A stretch of 64,000 nt of DNA from an uncultured Succiniclasticum sp. (GTDB lineage: Bacteria; Bacillota; Negativicutes; Acidaminococcales; Acidaminococcaceae). Location of the stretch: contig UQUU01000004.1 of assembly GCA_900544275.1 (NCBI GenBank), positions 62,001 through 126,000 of the forward strand, read 5' to 3'. Under the pieces are notes generated by a model. That model made no database searches. It had not been told where the DNA came from and worked only from the letters and a program-made list of their open reading frames with translations. Below, piece after piece: positions 31,636 to 40,990 of this stretch (position 1 is its first letter; the number at the start of each line of letters is the position of its first letter). A program made the translations under genes and the position numbers.

Positions 31636-33014
31636 ACCGTCATGCGATGCCGGAACAACCGGCGGAAGTACGCCGTCATAATTTTTATGAAGTTGCTTTA
31701 GGCTATGAGGAAGCCACCGCGATCGAAGAAGCAAAACGCTGCTTAAATTGCCCGAAACCCCGTTGTGTAGAAGGTTGTCCTGTAAACATCACCATTCCTA
31801 AATTTATCCACGCCGTAGCGGAAGGGGATTTTGCTGCCGCGATCCAAATTATTAAGGAACGCAGCAGCTTGCCGGCTGTCTGCGGGCGTGTCTGCCCCCA
31901 GGAAAAGCAATGCGAAGCCCGTTGCGTACTGGGAATCAAAGGAGAACCTGTCGCCATCGGGCGTTTGGAGCGTTTTGTCGCGGATTATGCCAGAGAACAT
32001 GGCTTAGATACGGCGGAACCGATTCCTGAAACGAAAAAGAACGGAAAAAAAGTGGCGATCATCGGCTCCGGTCCTTCCGGCTTGGCCTGTGCCGGCGTTT
32101 TAGCGCAAAAAGGCTATGATGTGACTATTTTTGAAGCTTTCCATGTGGCCGGCGGTGTATTGATGTACGGAATTCCGCAGTTCCGCCTTCCGAAAGAAAT
32201 CGTGCAGCACGAAATTGAAGGTTTAAAGCAGTTAGGTGTCCATGTGAAAACCAATATGGTCATCGGACGTATTTTTACGATCGATGAATTAATGAAAGAA
32301 GAAGGCTTTGCCGCGGTCTATATTGCTACCGGTGCAGGATTGCCTCATTTTATGCATATTCCCGGCGAACAGTATAACGGAGTCTATTCCGCCAATGAAT
32401 TCCTGACCCGGGTCAACCTGATGAAAGCCTATACGTTCCCTCAGGCGGCTACCCCTGTTTATGTAGGCAAAAGCGTAGCGGTAGTGGGGGGCGGCAACGT
32501 AGCTATGGACGCCGCCCGAACCGCCTTGCGTCTGGGTGCGGAAAAAGTCTATATCGTGTATCGCAGGAGCGAAGAAGAACTGCCGGCTCGGCAGGAAGAA
32601 GTAGGGCATGCGAAAGAAGAAGGGATCACGTTCTATCTTTTAAATAATCCTGTGCAGATCCATGCCAATGAACAAGGCTGGGTCACCGGTTTAGAATGTA
32701 TAAAAATGGAATTAGGTGAACCGGACGCTTCCGGACGCCGTTCGCCGATTGCAGTCAAAGACAGCAATCATATTCTGGCGGTGGATGAGGTGATTATGGC
32801 CATCGGACAAAGCGCCAATCCGTTGATTTCCTCCACCACGCCGGAGCTGAATATCAATAAGCACGGCAATATCGTGGCTGATGAAAACGGGGCTACCAGT
32901 ATTCCCGGCGTATATGCCGGCGGCGATATCGTAACCGGCGCAGCCACTGTTATTTCTGCCATGGGCGCCGGCAAGAAAGCGGCGGCGGCCATCGATGAAT
33001 ATCTACAAAAGTGA
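31623..33014 (+). CDS. NfnB/GltD-like flavoprotein subunit
   Basis: A 463-residue flavoprotein homologous to the small subunit of glutamate synthase. N-terminal Cys motifs for 4Fe-4S clusters are CLNCPKPRCVEGCP and CGRVCPQEKQCEARC. Two dinucleotide-binding domains follow: IIGSGPSGLACAGVLA (FAD) and VVGGGNVAMDAARTALRLG (NAD(P)H), then GGDIVTGAATVISAMGAGK at the end. There is no glutamate synthase large subunit nearby; the overlap with the FNR-like gene identifies it as the large subunit of NfnAB or sulfide dehydrogenase. It supplies NADPH or reduced ferredoxin in anaerobes. Confidence 0.9.
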   Translation: MLKVNRHAMPEQPAEVRRHNFYEVALGYEEATAIEEAKRCLNCPKPRCVEGCPVNITIPKFIHAVAEGDFAAAIQIIKERSSLPAVCGRVCPQEKQCEARCVLGIKGEPVAIGRLERFVADYAREHGLDTAEPIPETKKNGKKVAIIGSGPSGLACAGVLAQKGYDVTIFEAFHVAGGVLMYGIPQFRLPKEIVQHEIEGLKQLGVHVKTNMVIGRIFTIDELMKEEGFAAVYIATGAGLPHFMHIPGEQYNGVYSANEFLTRVNLMKAYTFPQAATPVYVGKSVAVVGGGNVAMDAARTALRLGAEKVYIVYRRSEEELPARQEEVGHAKEEGITFYLLNNPVQIHANEQGWVTGLECIKMELGEPDASGRRSPIAVKDSNHILAVDEVIMAIGQSANPLISSTTPELNINKHGNIVADENGATSIPGVYAGGDIVTGAATVISAMGAGKKAAAAIDEYLQK

Positions 33015-33121
33015 TTTCTGATTGACGTGAGATACGAATAATAGCGGGGATGCCATTGGACGATAAACTAGGTAATAAATTATGCGTATGACAATCAGCT
33101 TTTTATCATGAGGGGGTATTT

Positions 33122-34672
33122 ATGAAAAAACTACTCTGCTGCGCTGTGGCTGCCGCACTTCTTTCCGGTGCTGCTTCGGGCTTTGCGGCGAAGAGCACAT
33201 ACACCGATTTAGATTCAGGCTTTCGCTTAAAAACAGAAGCGGCCTGGCTGAAATTGGTTGGCAAAGACTTCTACGGTTTAACCCATAAAGGGGAAGGAAA
33301 GGACACGGTTCTGAACCTGGTCTGCTCTGTTCCTGCTGACAAAGTGGAAGCCGCGATCGGGGAGAAATTTACCACAGAGCATTTTTTACAAAAGTTTAAA
33401 GAACTGCAGTTGCTGGAACGCAACGAGATTTCACCGGAAAAAGTGGAGTACGCTTTATTTAAGCCGGAAACCTATGAGATCCCCCAGGATGACAATGAGG
33501 GTAATCCCGCTTTCCAACTGCCTGAGAAAAAGGATTTTTCCGGGGCGGATGAGGAAAATAGCATGTTAAACGCCACGGATAAAAACTCCGCAGATAAGGA
33601 AACGGCTCTGTCTGTCGCCGGAGGAGCAGGGCAAGCGAATGCCCCGGACCGCGCCGCCTTGGCATTACTGCCAAAAGGAATGCTGAAAAACGCTTCGGTG
33701 GGTATTTCTACCGGAAAAAGAAAAAATGTACCATATGTCTATCTCCATTTTGTGGATAAAGGAGAACGGGACTCGTTGCCGGACGGAAGCTTGCGGCCTA
33801 TGGATATCCAACTGGCCATCACTTCTCAAAATGACCGGTTATATACGGTTCTTTCCGCCTTCCCTCTGCCCGATTTAAAAAAGCAGAAAGGCAGGGTAGA
33901 GGAAGCAACGCCTTTTTCCCAGGAAAAAATTCGGACGAAGATCAACGAAGGAAATAAAAGTGAATTTAAGAGCCATATGGCCCTGCGGGAAAATTTTTTA
34001 AAGGGATTGACGTATTTTGCGCCTGTGAAAGATATGCAGCCGTTTGGCTTCGATGACGCTTTGTCAGGCAGGCGGATCGCACTGCCGGACCGTTGGGCTT
34101 ATTTTCAGGCCAGTAAAGAAGATAAGGAAAATCATGGCTCTTTACATGTAACGTTTTCTGTTCCGTGGCCCGGTATTGCGGCCCTTATGCGTAACGGGCA
34201 GGAAACGACCAGGTCAGGTGAAATGGTTCCTCCTATTCCGTCCATCGGACAGGGACAAACGAAAATCAATGAAGCTTTATTATTTGCGTCAGCCCGAACG
34301 GACAAGAAGGATGAAATGGCTCAGTTTTTTGCAGAACCGCTCCTGTCAGGGTATGTCGTCGAACGTCTGATCAAAAGCGTATTGGATAATCCTAAAGTTA
34401 AAGAAGTGATCGACTTTAAAGATTATAAAACCTCGGCGGATTTTACATCTGATTTCGGTACTGTAAAACTTAACGGCAACGGAACCCTGTATTCTAAAAA
34501 TGGCAGTGTAAAGGAAGAAATGCCATTCCGGTTAAATTTGCAGGCAGCTTTCACAAGACAAGATGTAAGAATGGCAAGTTATTTTGCCAGAGATAAAAAC
34601 GAATTTACATCAGAGTTAAAAAATATTGATGCCATATTAGATTCTATAAAACTGCCGGCATTAAAAAAATAG
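33122..34672 (+). CDS. Exported protein of unknown function with a possible domain duplication
   Basis: I recognise no family in this 516-residue protein. A Sec signal peptide is clear (about 1-22, ending SGFAA). The start of the mature part (DSGFRLKTEAAWLKLVGKDFYG, about 30-50) resembles a later segment (LSGRRIALPDRWAYFQASKED, about 315-335); each is followed by a beta-strand such as LNLVCSVPA or LHVTFSVPW, so there may be two related domains joined by a variable, charged linker (about 120-190). No lipobox or membrane helix is seen after the signal, so it is probably periplasmic. A GAGGGGG ribosome site precedes the ATG. Confidence 0.75.
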   Translation: MKKLLCCAVAAALLSGAASGFAAKSTYTDLDSGFRLKTEAAWLKLVGKDFYGLTHKGEGKDTVLNLVCSVPADKVEAAIGEKFTTEHFLQKFKELQLLERNEISPEKVEYALFKPETYEIPQDDNEGNPAFQLPEKKDFSGADEENSMLNATDKNSADKETALSVAGGAGQANAPDRAALALLPKGMLKNASVGISTGKRKNVPYVYLHFVDKGERDSLPDGSLRPMDIQLAITSQNDRLYTVLSAFPLPDLKKQKGRVEEATPFSQEKIRTKINEGNKSEFKSHMALRENFLKGLTYFAPVKDMQPFGFDDALSGRRIALPDRWAYFQASKEDKENHGSLHVTFSVPWPGIAALMRNGQETTRSGEMVPPIPSIGQGQTKINEALLFASARTDKKDEMAQFFAEPLLSGYVVERLIKSVLDNPKVKEVIDFKDYKTSADFTSDFGTVKLNGNGTLYSKNGSVKEEMPFRLNLQAAFTRQDVRMASYFARDKNEFTSELKNIDAILDSIKLPALKK

Positions 34673-34703
34673 GGAAATTTTAAATAAAGGAAATTTCTAA
34701 AAA

Positions 34704-34748
34704 AACGGCCGTCTAAAATCGTCTGTAATCGATTTTAAGGCGGCCGTT
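34704..34748 (+). terminator. Long hairpin after the exported protein gene
   Basis: AACGGCCG (34704-34711) with CGGCCGTT (34741-34748) and TAAAATCG (34714-34721) with CGATTTTA (34730-34737). On the plus strand no T-run follows, but on the minus strand the stem is followed by TTTTTTT, so termination would work best for minus-strand transcripts; on the plus strand it may be a 3' stabiliser. The following 300 bp (34749-35040) are AT-rich and show no gene. Confidence 0.6.
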
Positions 34749-35043
34749 CTATTAAAGAGTCACGAAAAGGAGCAAGAACGCTCAAAAACGAAAATAAGAG
34801 GCATTTATAGGGGGAAAGCATAATTTACCATAAATCCTTCCGGATATTATCTTTATATAAGGCCAAAATATCACGAAAAAATCATCAGAGCGCAATATCC
34901 TGCCGGTAGTTATATATATTGCTATTTTTCACTTTTAGATTTTACATAATATATATTATCGGACGTAAAATAAAAATAGATATATCTCATGAAAAAGCAA
35001 ACATCTGTATGCTTACGGATAATACAAAATAAGCAAACGCATT

Positions 35044-35057
35044 TGAACAAATGTTTG
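35044..35057 (+). promoter_or_regulatory. LexA (SOS) box in front of lexA
   Basis: TGAACAAATGTTTG closely fits the Gram-positive SOS box CGAAC-N4-GTTCG and overlaps the -35 box of the lexA promoter, which implies self-repression. Confidence 0.75.
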
Positions 35058-35083
35058 ACACTCACCTCCTGATTTGGTATAAT
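35055..35083 (+). promoter_or_regulatory. lexA promoter
   Basis: TTGACA at 35055-35060, 17-bp spacer, TATAAT at 35078-35083: both boxes are perfect. The first three bases of the -35 lie inside the SOS box. Confidence 0.85.
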
Positions 35084-35171
35084 ATTAAAAATAAGTTAAA
35101 TCGTATATACAATGTAATTCGATGTGGCTTCATGTTATGGATTAGCTTGCGTTTACAGGAGGAATGATGTT

Positions 35172-35840
35172 ATGGCCCGACACAAAAACCTTATCCCCCG
35201 GGATTTCGATGGTCAATATACGGAAGATATGCTGACAGAAAGGCAGAAACAAGTTTTGGACATGATCCGTGACTATGCCAAGTCCAAGGGTTATCCGCCG
35301 TCCGTGCGAGAGATCTGCAAAGGTGTCGGTCTTTCTTCTACGGCCAGTGTCCACAATCATCTGCATAAACTGCAGGATATGGGGTTTATTCAACGTGATT
35401 CGGCCAAACCCCGTGCTATCGAACTGACCCAGGACAACGAGCCCTGGCGCAATAAAGCTGTGGTACCGGTACCTTTAGTGGGCAATGTAACGGCAGGTCA
35501 GCCAATCTTAGCCGTAGAAAACATCGAGGAAACCTACCCCATTCCCCTGGATCTTATCGGTACGGAAGAGGATGTATTTATGCTTGCCGTACACGGTGAC
35601 AGTATGATCAACGCCGGCATTCTGGATGGTGACTATATAGTGGTTCGCAAGCAAAATTATGCGAATAACGGGGATATCGTGGTCGCCTTGATCGATGGCG
35701 AAGAAACCACGGTAAAACGTTATTTTAAAGATCTTCGTTCCATTCGCCTGCAGCCGGAAAATGATGCCTATGCTCCCATTATCGGCGGTGATAATATCCA
35801 AGTCATGGGCAAAGTCATTGCTTTATTCCGGATGTTTTGA
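35172..35840 (+). CDS. lexA: LexA repressor
   Basis: SOS repressor that cleaves itself when RecA filaments form. The 222-residue protein has a winged-helix DNA-binding domain (about 20-86, SVREICKGVGLSSTASVHNHL), the cleavage site Ala108-Gly109 in VGNVTAGQP, and the S24 peptidase dyad Ser144 (HGDSM) and Lys182 (ETTVKRY). The N-terminus is about 15-18 residues longer than in Bacillus LexA. The frame opens at 35124, but AGGAGG at 35157-35162 before the ATG at 35172 decides the start. An SOS box lies in its promoter. Confidence 0.95.
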   Translation: MARHKNLIPRDFDGQYTEDMLTERQKQVLDMIRDYAKSKGYPPSVREICKGVGLSSTASVHNHLHKLQDMGFIQRDSAKPRAIELTQDNEPWRNKAVVPVPLVGNVTAGQPILAVENIEETYPIPLDLIGTEEDVFMLAVHGDSMINAGILDGDYIVVRKQNYANNGDIVVALIDGEETTVKRYFKDLRSIRLQPENDAYAPIIGGDNIQVMGKVIALFRMF

Positions 35841-35912
35841 GTATCTTATCTCTTAGTTAGCGTATCAAAAACAATAGTCAAAAATCTTTATTTATTGGTA
35901 TGAATTTTATCC

Positions 35913-35956
35913 AAAGCGTTGCTGTTCTTCTCTATATGAGCGGCAACGCTTTTTTA
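35913..35956 (+). terminator. Terminator after lexA
   Basis: AAAGCGTTGC (35913-35922) pairs with GCAACGCTTT (35943-35952), followed by TTTTATTTT. Confidence 0.9.
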
Positions 35957-36061
35957 TTTTATCGTTTCTTCATCGTTTTATAGACGTCATAGTGACGTTG
36001 AAAATATTATTGACATTATTTAGATATTATTACGACATCATTTATGCTTTATAGATATAAA

Positions 36062-36108
36062 AATAGCCTGATAATACATCTTTTATTTAAGAGGAATATC
36101 AGGTTATT
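36062..36108 (-). terminator. Hairpin at the end of the long minus-strand gene run
   Basis: AATAGCCTGATA (36062-36073) pairs with TATCAGGTTATT (36097-36108) with one G-T pair. On the minus strand it is followed by TTTTTATATC, so it can end transcripts coming from 36195. The rest of 35957-36194 is AT-rich and shows no gene. Confidence 0.55.
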
Positions 36109-36194
36109 TATTTACTATTGCTTATTATATTCTGTTTTATTCGATTACTTTTTAAGAAGCCATGGAGTATATTATATATCTTCTTTATTTTTCC

Positions 36195-37541
36195 CTAAAT
36201 ATCTTCCGTTTCCAGGTTATATTTTTTGACTATTTTCTCAACGGAAGCTATGATTTCCGGGTCTTTTTCATTTTTTATAACGACATCCCCTTTTAGCTTT
36301 TTCGATTTAGACGCCGGACCTATCATACGGGCGGCAGCATTGATGGCCAGCTGTCCGTGTTCAAAGGTAAGCCCGCCCTGCATAAAAACGTTATACGGCT
36401 CACGCATGGGTCCGTCAGCGCTCAGTTCGATGGAGGCGCCCTGAACAAATGTTCCGGCAGCCATGATAATCTTATCCTGATAGCCCGGTATATTGGCAGG
36501 CTCCGGCACTACATACGCGTCCACCGGGGAATTTACTTGAATGGCCACACAAAAATTTTCCAAATTTTTACTCGAATTTAATGTAATTGCCTGAATAATA
36601 TCGTGACGGATCTGATCCGGGGCAGGTTTTACTTCATACCCTAACTTAGAAAATACCGCGGCAGCATAAATCGCTGTCTTTACGGCCTGCATGACCACAT
36701 GCGGCGCCATAAAAAGCCCCTGATAAAACTCCCGGGCGGTATCTCCCAGCGTGGCGCCCATTTCACCGGCCAGGCCGGGCGCCGTCAGGCGACAGGCGGC
36801 ATTATACACACAGGCTTCCTTCCCCACTATATAACCGCCGGTGGGGGCCAGTCCCCCACCCGGATTTTTAATCAGCGAACCGGCCATCAGGTCAGCCCCT
36901 ACATCGGTGGGTTCAAGAAGTTCGGTAAATTCTCCGTAACAGTTGTCAACAAAGCAGATAATATCCGGACGGATCGTATGTACTGCTTGAATCAAATCGC
37001 CGATGGAAGCAACATCCAGAGTATCCCGTAATGCGCTATAACCGCAGGAACGCTGGATATGGACCATCTTTGTCGCCGGCGTGATGGCCTGGCAAACCGC
37101 CTTACTGTCAATGTAACGCTCTGTCATCGGGATCTCTTTGTAAACAATACCCAGATCTACCAGTGACCCCGGCATTTTCACAGGATATCCGATAATCGTC
37201 TGCATAGTATCATAAGGCGTTCCCGTTGCGCCGATCACTTCGTCCCCCGGCCGCAGATTGCCCAGCATCGCTACCGCCAGCGCATGCGTACCGGAAACAA
37301 ATTGGGACCGCACCAAAGCCGCTTCCGTATGAAAGATATCCGAATAAATGTCATCCAGCTTATCGCGCCCCATATCAGCATAGGCATAACCGGTGGTGGG
37401 CTTCATATAGTAATCCGAAACCTGATGTTTGCGAAAAACGCTGATTATTTTTTCCGTATTTTTTAAAGCAATTTCATTATAAAGATGTTCCTGTGCGCGA
37501 ACAGCTCTCATCGCAGAGGAAAAGATGGAATCATACTTCAT
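36195..37541 (-). CDS. Aluminium-resistance / methionine gamma-lyase-like PLP enzyme (YnbB)
   Basis: A 448-residue fold-type I PLP enzyme of the YnbB family. Seen are SGTHALAVAMLGNL (cofactor phosphate loop), ICFVDNCYGEF (Asp that contacts the PLP ring) and AGSLIKNPGGGLAP (Lys that binds PLP). Family members were named for aluminium resistance or resemble cystathionine and methionine gamma-lyases; the true substrate is unsettled. It overlaps hflX by 11 bp. The pair hflX-ynbB is conserved in Firmicutes (ynbA-ynbB in Bacillus). Confidence 0.88.
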   Translation of the reverse strand: MKYDSIFSSAMRAVRAQEHLYNEIALKNTEKIISVFRKHQVSDYYMKPTTGYAYADMGRDKLDDIYSDIFHTEAALVRSQFVSGTHALAVAMLGNLRPGDEVIGATGTPYDTMQTIIGYPVKMPGSLVDLGIVYKEIPMTERYIDSKAVCQAITPATKMVHIQRSCGYSALRDTLDVASIGDLIQAVHTIRPDIICFVDNCYGEFTELLEPTDVGADLMAGSLIKNPGGGLAPTGGYIVGKEACVYNAACRLTAPGLAGEMGATLGDTAREFYQGLFMAPHVVMQAVKTAIYAAAVFSKLGYEVKPAPDQIRHDIIQAITLNSSKNLENFCVAIQVNSPVDAYVVPEPANIPGYQDKIIMAAGTFVQGASIELSADGPMREPYNVFMQGGLTFEHGQLAINAAARMIGPASKSKKLKGDVVIKNEKDPEIIASVEKIVKKYNLETEDI

Positions 37542-39366
37542 TATTTTGTCCTTTGATTAGATATTTTTCACATTGTCCTGCGTCCGCCGTATCAACCCTG
37601 ACAAGCATAACGGTACCCTGATCACTATATTCCTCGGACAGGACTGTACCAATCACATGCATTCTGGCCGCCGCCGCGGAATCGCTGTAAGGGATCAGCA
37701 GCTTTAATTCGATGGATTTTAATTTCAGATGGCTGGTGATCGCTGTCAGCAATTCTTCCAGACCGATTTGTTGCTTAGCGGAAATACAGATCGTGTCCTG
37801 CCGGTGTTGCAGTTGCTCCAGCAATCCGCTGCTTTCGGGCCCCAGTTTATCAATTTTATTGTAGACGCATAAAACAGGTTTGTCCTGGGCGCCGATCTCC
37901 GCCAATACTTTGTAGACGGCCTCGCTTTGCTCCTTATATAAAGGATGGCTTACATCAACAATGTGTAATAAGAGATCTGCATCCAGCGTTTCTTCCAGGG
38001 TAGATTTAAAAGCAGCTACCAGTTGATGGGGCAAACGCTGAATAAAGCCTACGGTATCCGTCAGGATGGCCTGGCATTTATCCGGCAGGCTCAGCTGCCG
38101 AGTGGTAGGATCCAACGTGGCGAACAGCTGATCCTGGGCATAGACTTCGGACCGGGTCAGCACATTCAATAAGGTAGATTTACCGGCATTGGTGTAGCCC
38201 ACCAGACTGATGGAAGGAATCTGGTTTTTACTGCGTTTCGCCCGGTGCAATTTACGCACATTCTGCATTTTATCGATAGAATCTTTAATATAGGCGATAC
38301 GGTCCCGAATCGTCCGGCGATCGGTTTCCAGCTTCGTTTCGCCTGGGCCCCTGGTACCGATGCCGCCCCCCAGACGGGAAAGGCTTAACCCCTGCCCCAT
38401 GATCCGGGGCAGCGTATACTGCATTTGCGCCAGTTCTACCTGAAGCTTTCCTTCATTGGTGCGGGCCCGCTGCGCGAAAATATCCAGAATCAGCGCCGTC
38501 CTGTCTAAGACCTTTATTCCCAGCGCCTGTTCCAGATTACGCTGCTGCGCCGGCGAAAGCTCCTCGTCGAAGATACAGACGTCGATATCTTCCTGCTGTG
38601 CAAAAAGAGCCAGCTCCTGTACCTTTCCCCGGCCGATAAAATAGCCGGGGTCCGGCTTTGGCCGCTTTTGAAAGAATTTGGCTTTCACCACAGCTCCTGC
38701 CGTTTCAGCTAATTGCCGCAGTTCTTCCAAAGAGTCTTCCTGGGTCCATAAGGTATCCGATTTACCGTAATCCAGGCTGATCAGCATGGCCCATTCCGGT
38801 CTTTGTTCCAGCGTCTTGTCATCGTCTACAGGCGCCAATAACTTTTCGGCAGAGCTGATGATATTCGGCAGAAATAAATTTTCCAGATCCGACGGCTTAA
38901 GTGAGCCGAATTCCTGCACCGCATACTGTCCGTCGTTGTTACGCCCTGTTAAAACAGCGAAATTCAAAACGGAAGTTTCCGGCTTTTCTTCATTTACGCC
39001 AATGGCCGCCATCACATCATATTTATTTTTACGCAAAGCGGACATATCCACGCCGCTTAACTGAGGATTGCCGGTCGGATGGGTATGAATGCAGCGGATA
39101 CCGCTTAAGCGCCCGCTACCCCGGCGTCCCTGCAGATCCGGCAGCGCGACCGTATGATTGTCACCTACCACGACGGCCAGCACTTTCCCTTTGCGATCCA
39201 GAAACACATTGATCTCACGGTGGATCAGTGACGTGATCCGGGCCATTTCCACGGCCATTTCCGCGGACAGCAACTGCCAGGAAGGAACCGGCAGATCGTA
39301 TAATTTTTCCAGAGAGGTAATGATATTACTTTTTAACCCTTCTTTGTTCCCCAGAATCTCTCTCAT
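37531..39366 (-). CDS. hflX: Ribosome-associated GTPase HflX with an N-terminal JAMM-like domain
   Basis: HflX splits stalled ribosomes. The 611-residue protein has the HflX glycine-rich linker (SRLGGGIGTRGPGETKLETD) and GTPase motifs GYTNAGKSTLLN (G1), DTVGFIQRLPHQLV (G3) and NKIDK (G4). About 190 extra residues at the N-terminus contain HTHPTGNPQLSGVD, which fits the metal-protease JAMM pattern HxHPx(6-9)SxxD, with a possible catalytic Glu in HREINVF. This extension is also found in clostridial HflX, but its activity is not established as far as I know. The gene lies 16 bp after the helicase gene and overlaps the PLP lyase gene. Confidence 0.93.
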   Translation of the reverse strand: MREILGNKEGLKSNIITSLEKLYDLPVPSWQLLSAEMAVEMARITSLIHREINVFLDRKGKVLAVVVGDNHTVALPDLQGRRGSGRLSGIRCIHTHPTGNPQLSGVDMSALRKNKYDVMAAIGVNEEKPETSVLNFAVLTGRNNDGQYAVQEFGSLKPSDLENLFLPNIISSAEKLLAPVDDDKTLEQRPEWAMLISLDYGKSDTLWTQEDSLEELRQLAETAGAVVKAKFFQKRPKPDPGYFIGRGKVQELALFAQQEDIDVCIFDEELSPAQQRNLEQALGIKVLDRTALILDIFAQRARTNEGKLQVELAQMQYTLPRIMGQGLSLSRLGGGIGTRGPGETKLETDRRTIRDRIAYIKDSIDKMQNVRKLHRAKRSKNQIPSISLVGYTNAGKSTLLNVLTRSEVYAQDQLFATLDPTTRQLSLPDKCQAILTDTVGFIQRLPHQLVAAFKSTLEETLDADLLLHIVDVSHPLYKEQSEAVYKVLAEIGAQDKPVLCVYNKIDKLGPESSGLLEQLQHRQDTICISAKQQIGLEELLTAITSHLKLKSIELKLLIPYSDSAAAARMHVIGTVLSEEYSDQGTVMLVRVDTADAGQCEKYLIKGQNNEV

Positions 39367-39382
39367 TTTCCCTCTTTTCCCT

Positions 39383-40990
39383 TCAGTCCCGGGAACGGGC
39401 CGGCTCCATATTGACTTTATAACCGCGGATGCTGTTTTTGTGCATTACGCCCATAACCCGCTCCGCATATTGTTCCGGCACTTCCACAAAAGAAAATCTA
39501 TCAAAAATATTGATCAGGCCGATGGAGCGGGCCGGAATATCCGCCTCTTTAGCAATGGTACGCACCAGCTCCGGTACGGTGATCTTCTGGCTGCGGCCGA
39601 TATTCAGGAAGAAACGGACCATGCCCGGACGGCCGCCGGTATTGACCAAGCTTTGGCTGGTCAGGTCACTGATGGTATTTTTTTCTTCCTGGATCTCCAG
39701 AGCCTTGTTTCCTTCCTGCATTAATTTTAAAGCCGCTGCGGCAATTTCTTCCACTTCGTATTCTTTGCTTAAAGCAGTTACCACCGGCATATAGTCAGAG
39801 AAGTTAGCCATCTCTAAAAGGGCTTGCATCTTAGAGATGATCTGCTCCCGCTGATGTTCCAACACGTCGCTGGTGGTGGGTAATTCCCGCCGCCGGATCC
39901 GCGTCTTGGCGACCCGTTCGATCAGTTTTAACTGACGGAATTCGCGGGGCAGGATAAAGGTCAGAGCCACACCGCTGTTGCCGGCGCGGCCGGTACGGCC
40001 GATACGATGTACATAGCTTTCCGGATCCTGCGGCACGTCAAAGTTGATGACATACTGCACATTATCGATATCCAGACCGCGGGCTGCCACATCGGTCGCA
40101 ATCAGAATGTCCAAACGACCCTGTTTGAACTTTTTCATGACCCGGTCACGCTGGGTCTGGCTCAAATCGCCGTGCAGTCCTTCAGCAATATAACCCCGGC
40201 TGCACAAAGACGCCGCCAGATCATCTACGCCGCGTTTCGTCCGGCAGAAGATAATGCACTTTCCTTCAATACCGGCATCCAAAAGCCGGGAGACCCCTTC
40301 TACTTTATCCCGGGTCTCAAAATAGTACTGATCGATCAGGGGAACCGTAATATCCCCTTTACTTACCGTTACCATCTGAGGAGCCCGCATATATTTTTTT
40401 GTCAGGCTCAGGATAGGACGTGGCATGGTAGCGGAGAACAACATAGTCTGGCGTTCGGCAGGGACATGCAGCAGGATTTCTTCCATATCTTCAATGAAAC
40501 CCATGTCCAGCATTTCATCCGCTTCGTCCAGAACCAGATACCGCACATGATCCAACTTGATGGTGCCGCGATGAATGTGGTCCAATAAACGCCCCGGCGT
40601 ACCGATGACCACCTGTACGCCGCTTTTTAACGCGCGGATCTGACGGTCGATAGGCTGACCGCCATAGACAGGCACGGCACGGATCCGTTTCGTCCGGCCT
40701 ATTTTGCCAATCTCTTCCGCCACCTGGATGGCCAGTTCACGGGTAGGACTCATGATCAACGCCTGGATATGACGATGCTCTTCGATCCCCTGCACAATAG
40801 GAATACCAAAAGCGGCTGTCTTACCGGTCCCCGTCTGGGCCTGCCCGATAATATCCTTCCCTTCCAAAAGAGGTGGTACGGCCTGCTGCTGGATCGGTGA
40901 AGGCTCTTCAAACCCCATGTCCTTTAAGGCAGCAACTACCCGCTTTTCTAATACTAAATCCCCAAAATTATCTGTTTGCATCGTTGTCAT
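39383..40990 (-). CDS. DEAD-box RNA helicase with DbpA-type RNA-binding domain
   Basis: A 535-residue ATP-dependent RNA helicase (CshA/DeaD type). Motifs: Q motif (GFEEPSPIQQQAV), Walker A AQTGTGKTAAFG, PTRELAIQ, LDEADEMLDMGF, SATMP and HRIGRTGRAGNSG. The C-terminal 80 residues (GMVRFFLNIGRSQKITVPELV and following) match the DbpA RNA-binding domain, which targets structured RNA such as rRNA. AAGGAG before the ATG at 40990 decides the start over an upstream ATG; the start overlaps the end of cinA by 23 bp. A likely role is ribosome assembly or mRNA decay, in line with rnj and hflX in the same run. Confidence 0.93.
   Translation of the reverse strand: MTTMQTDNFGDLVLEKRVVAALKDMGFEEPSPIQQQAVPPLLEGKDIIGQAQTGTGKTAAFGIPIVQGIEEHRHIQALIMSPTRELAIQVAEEIGKIGRTKRIRAVPVYGGQPIDRQIRALKSGVQVVIGTPGRLLDHIHRGTIKLDHVRYLVLDEADEMLDMGFIEDMEEILLHVPAERQTMLFSATMPRPILSLTKKYMRAPQMVTVSKGDITVPLIDQYYFETRDKVEGVSRLLDAGIEGKCIIFCRTKRGVDDLAASLCSRGYIAEGLHGDLSQTQRDRVMKKFKQGRLDILIATDVAARGLDIDNVQYVINFDVPQDPESYVHRIGRTGRAGNSGVALTFILPREFRQLKLIERVAKTRIRRRELPTTSDVLEHQREQIISKMQALLEMANFSDYMPVVTALSKEYEVEEIAAAALKLMQEGNKALEIQEEKNTISDLTSQSLVNTGGRPGMVRFFLNIGRSQKITVPELVRTIAKEADIPARSIGLINIFDRFSFVEVPEQYAERVMGVMHKNSIRGYKVNMEPARSRD

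Noticed and set aside
36044..36229. Plus-strand frame of 61 codons after lexA
   Set aside because: AT-rich, overlaps the terminator hairpin and the end of the PLP lyase gene on the other strand; no ribosome site.
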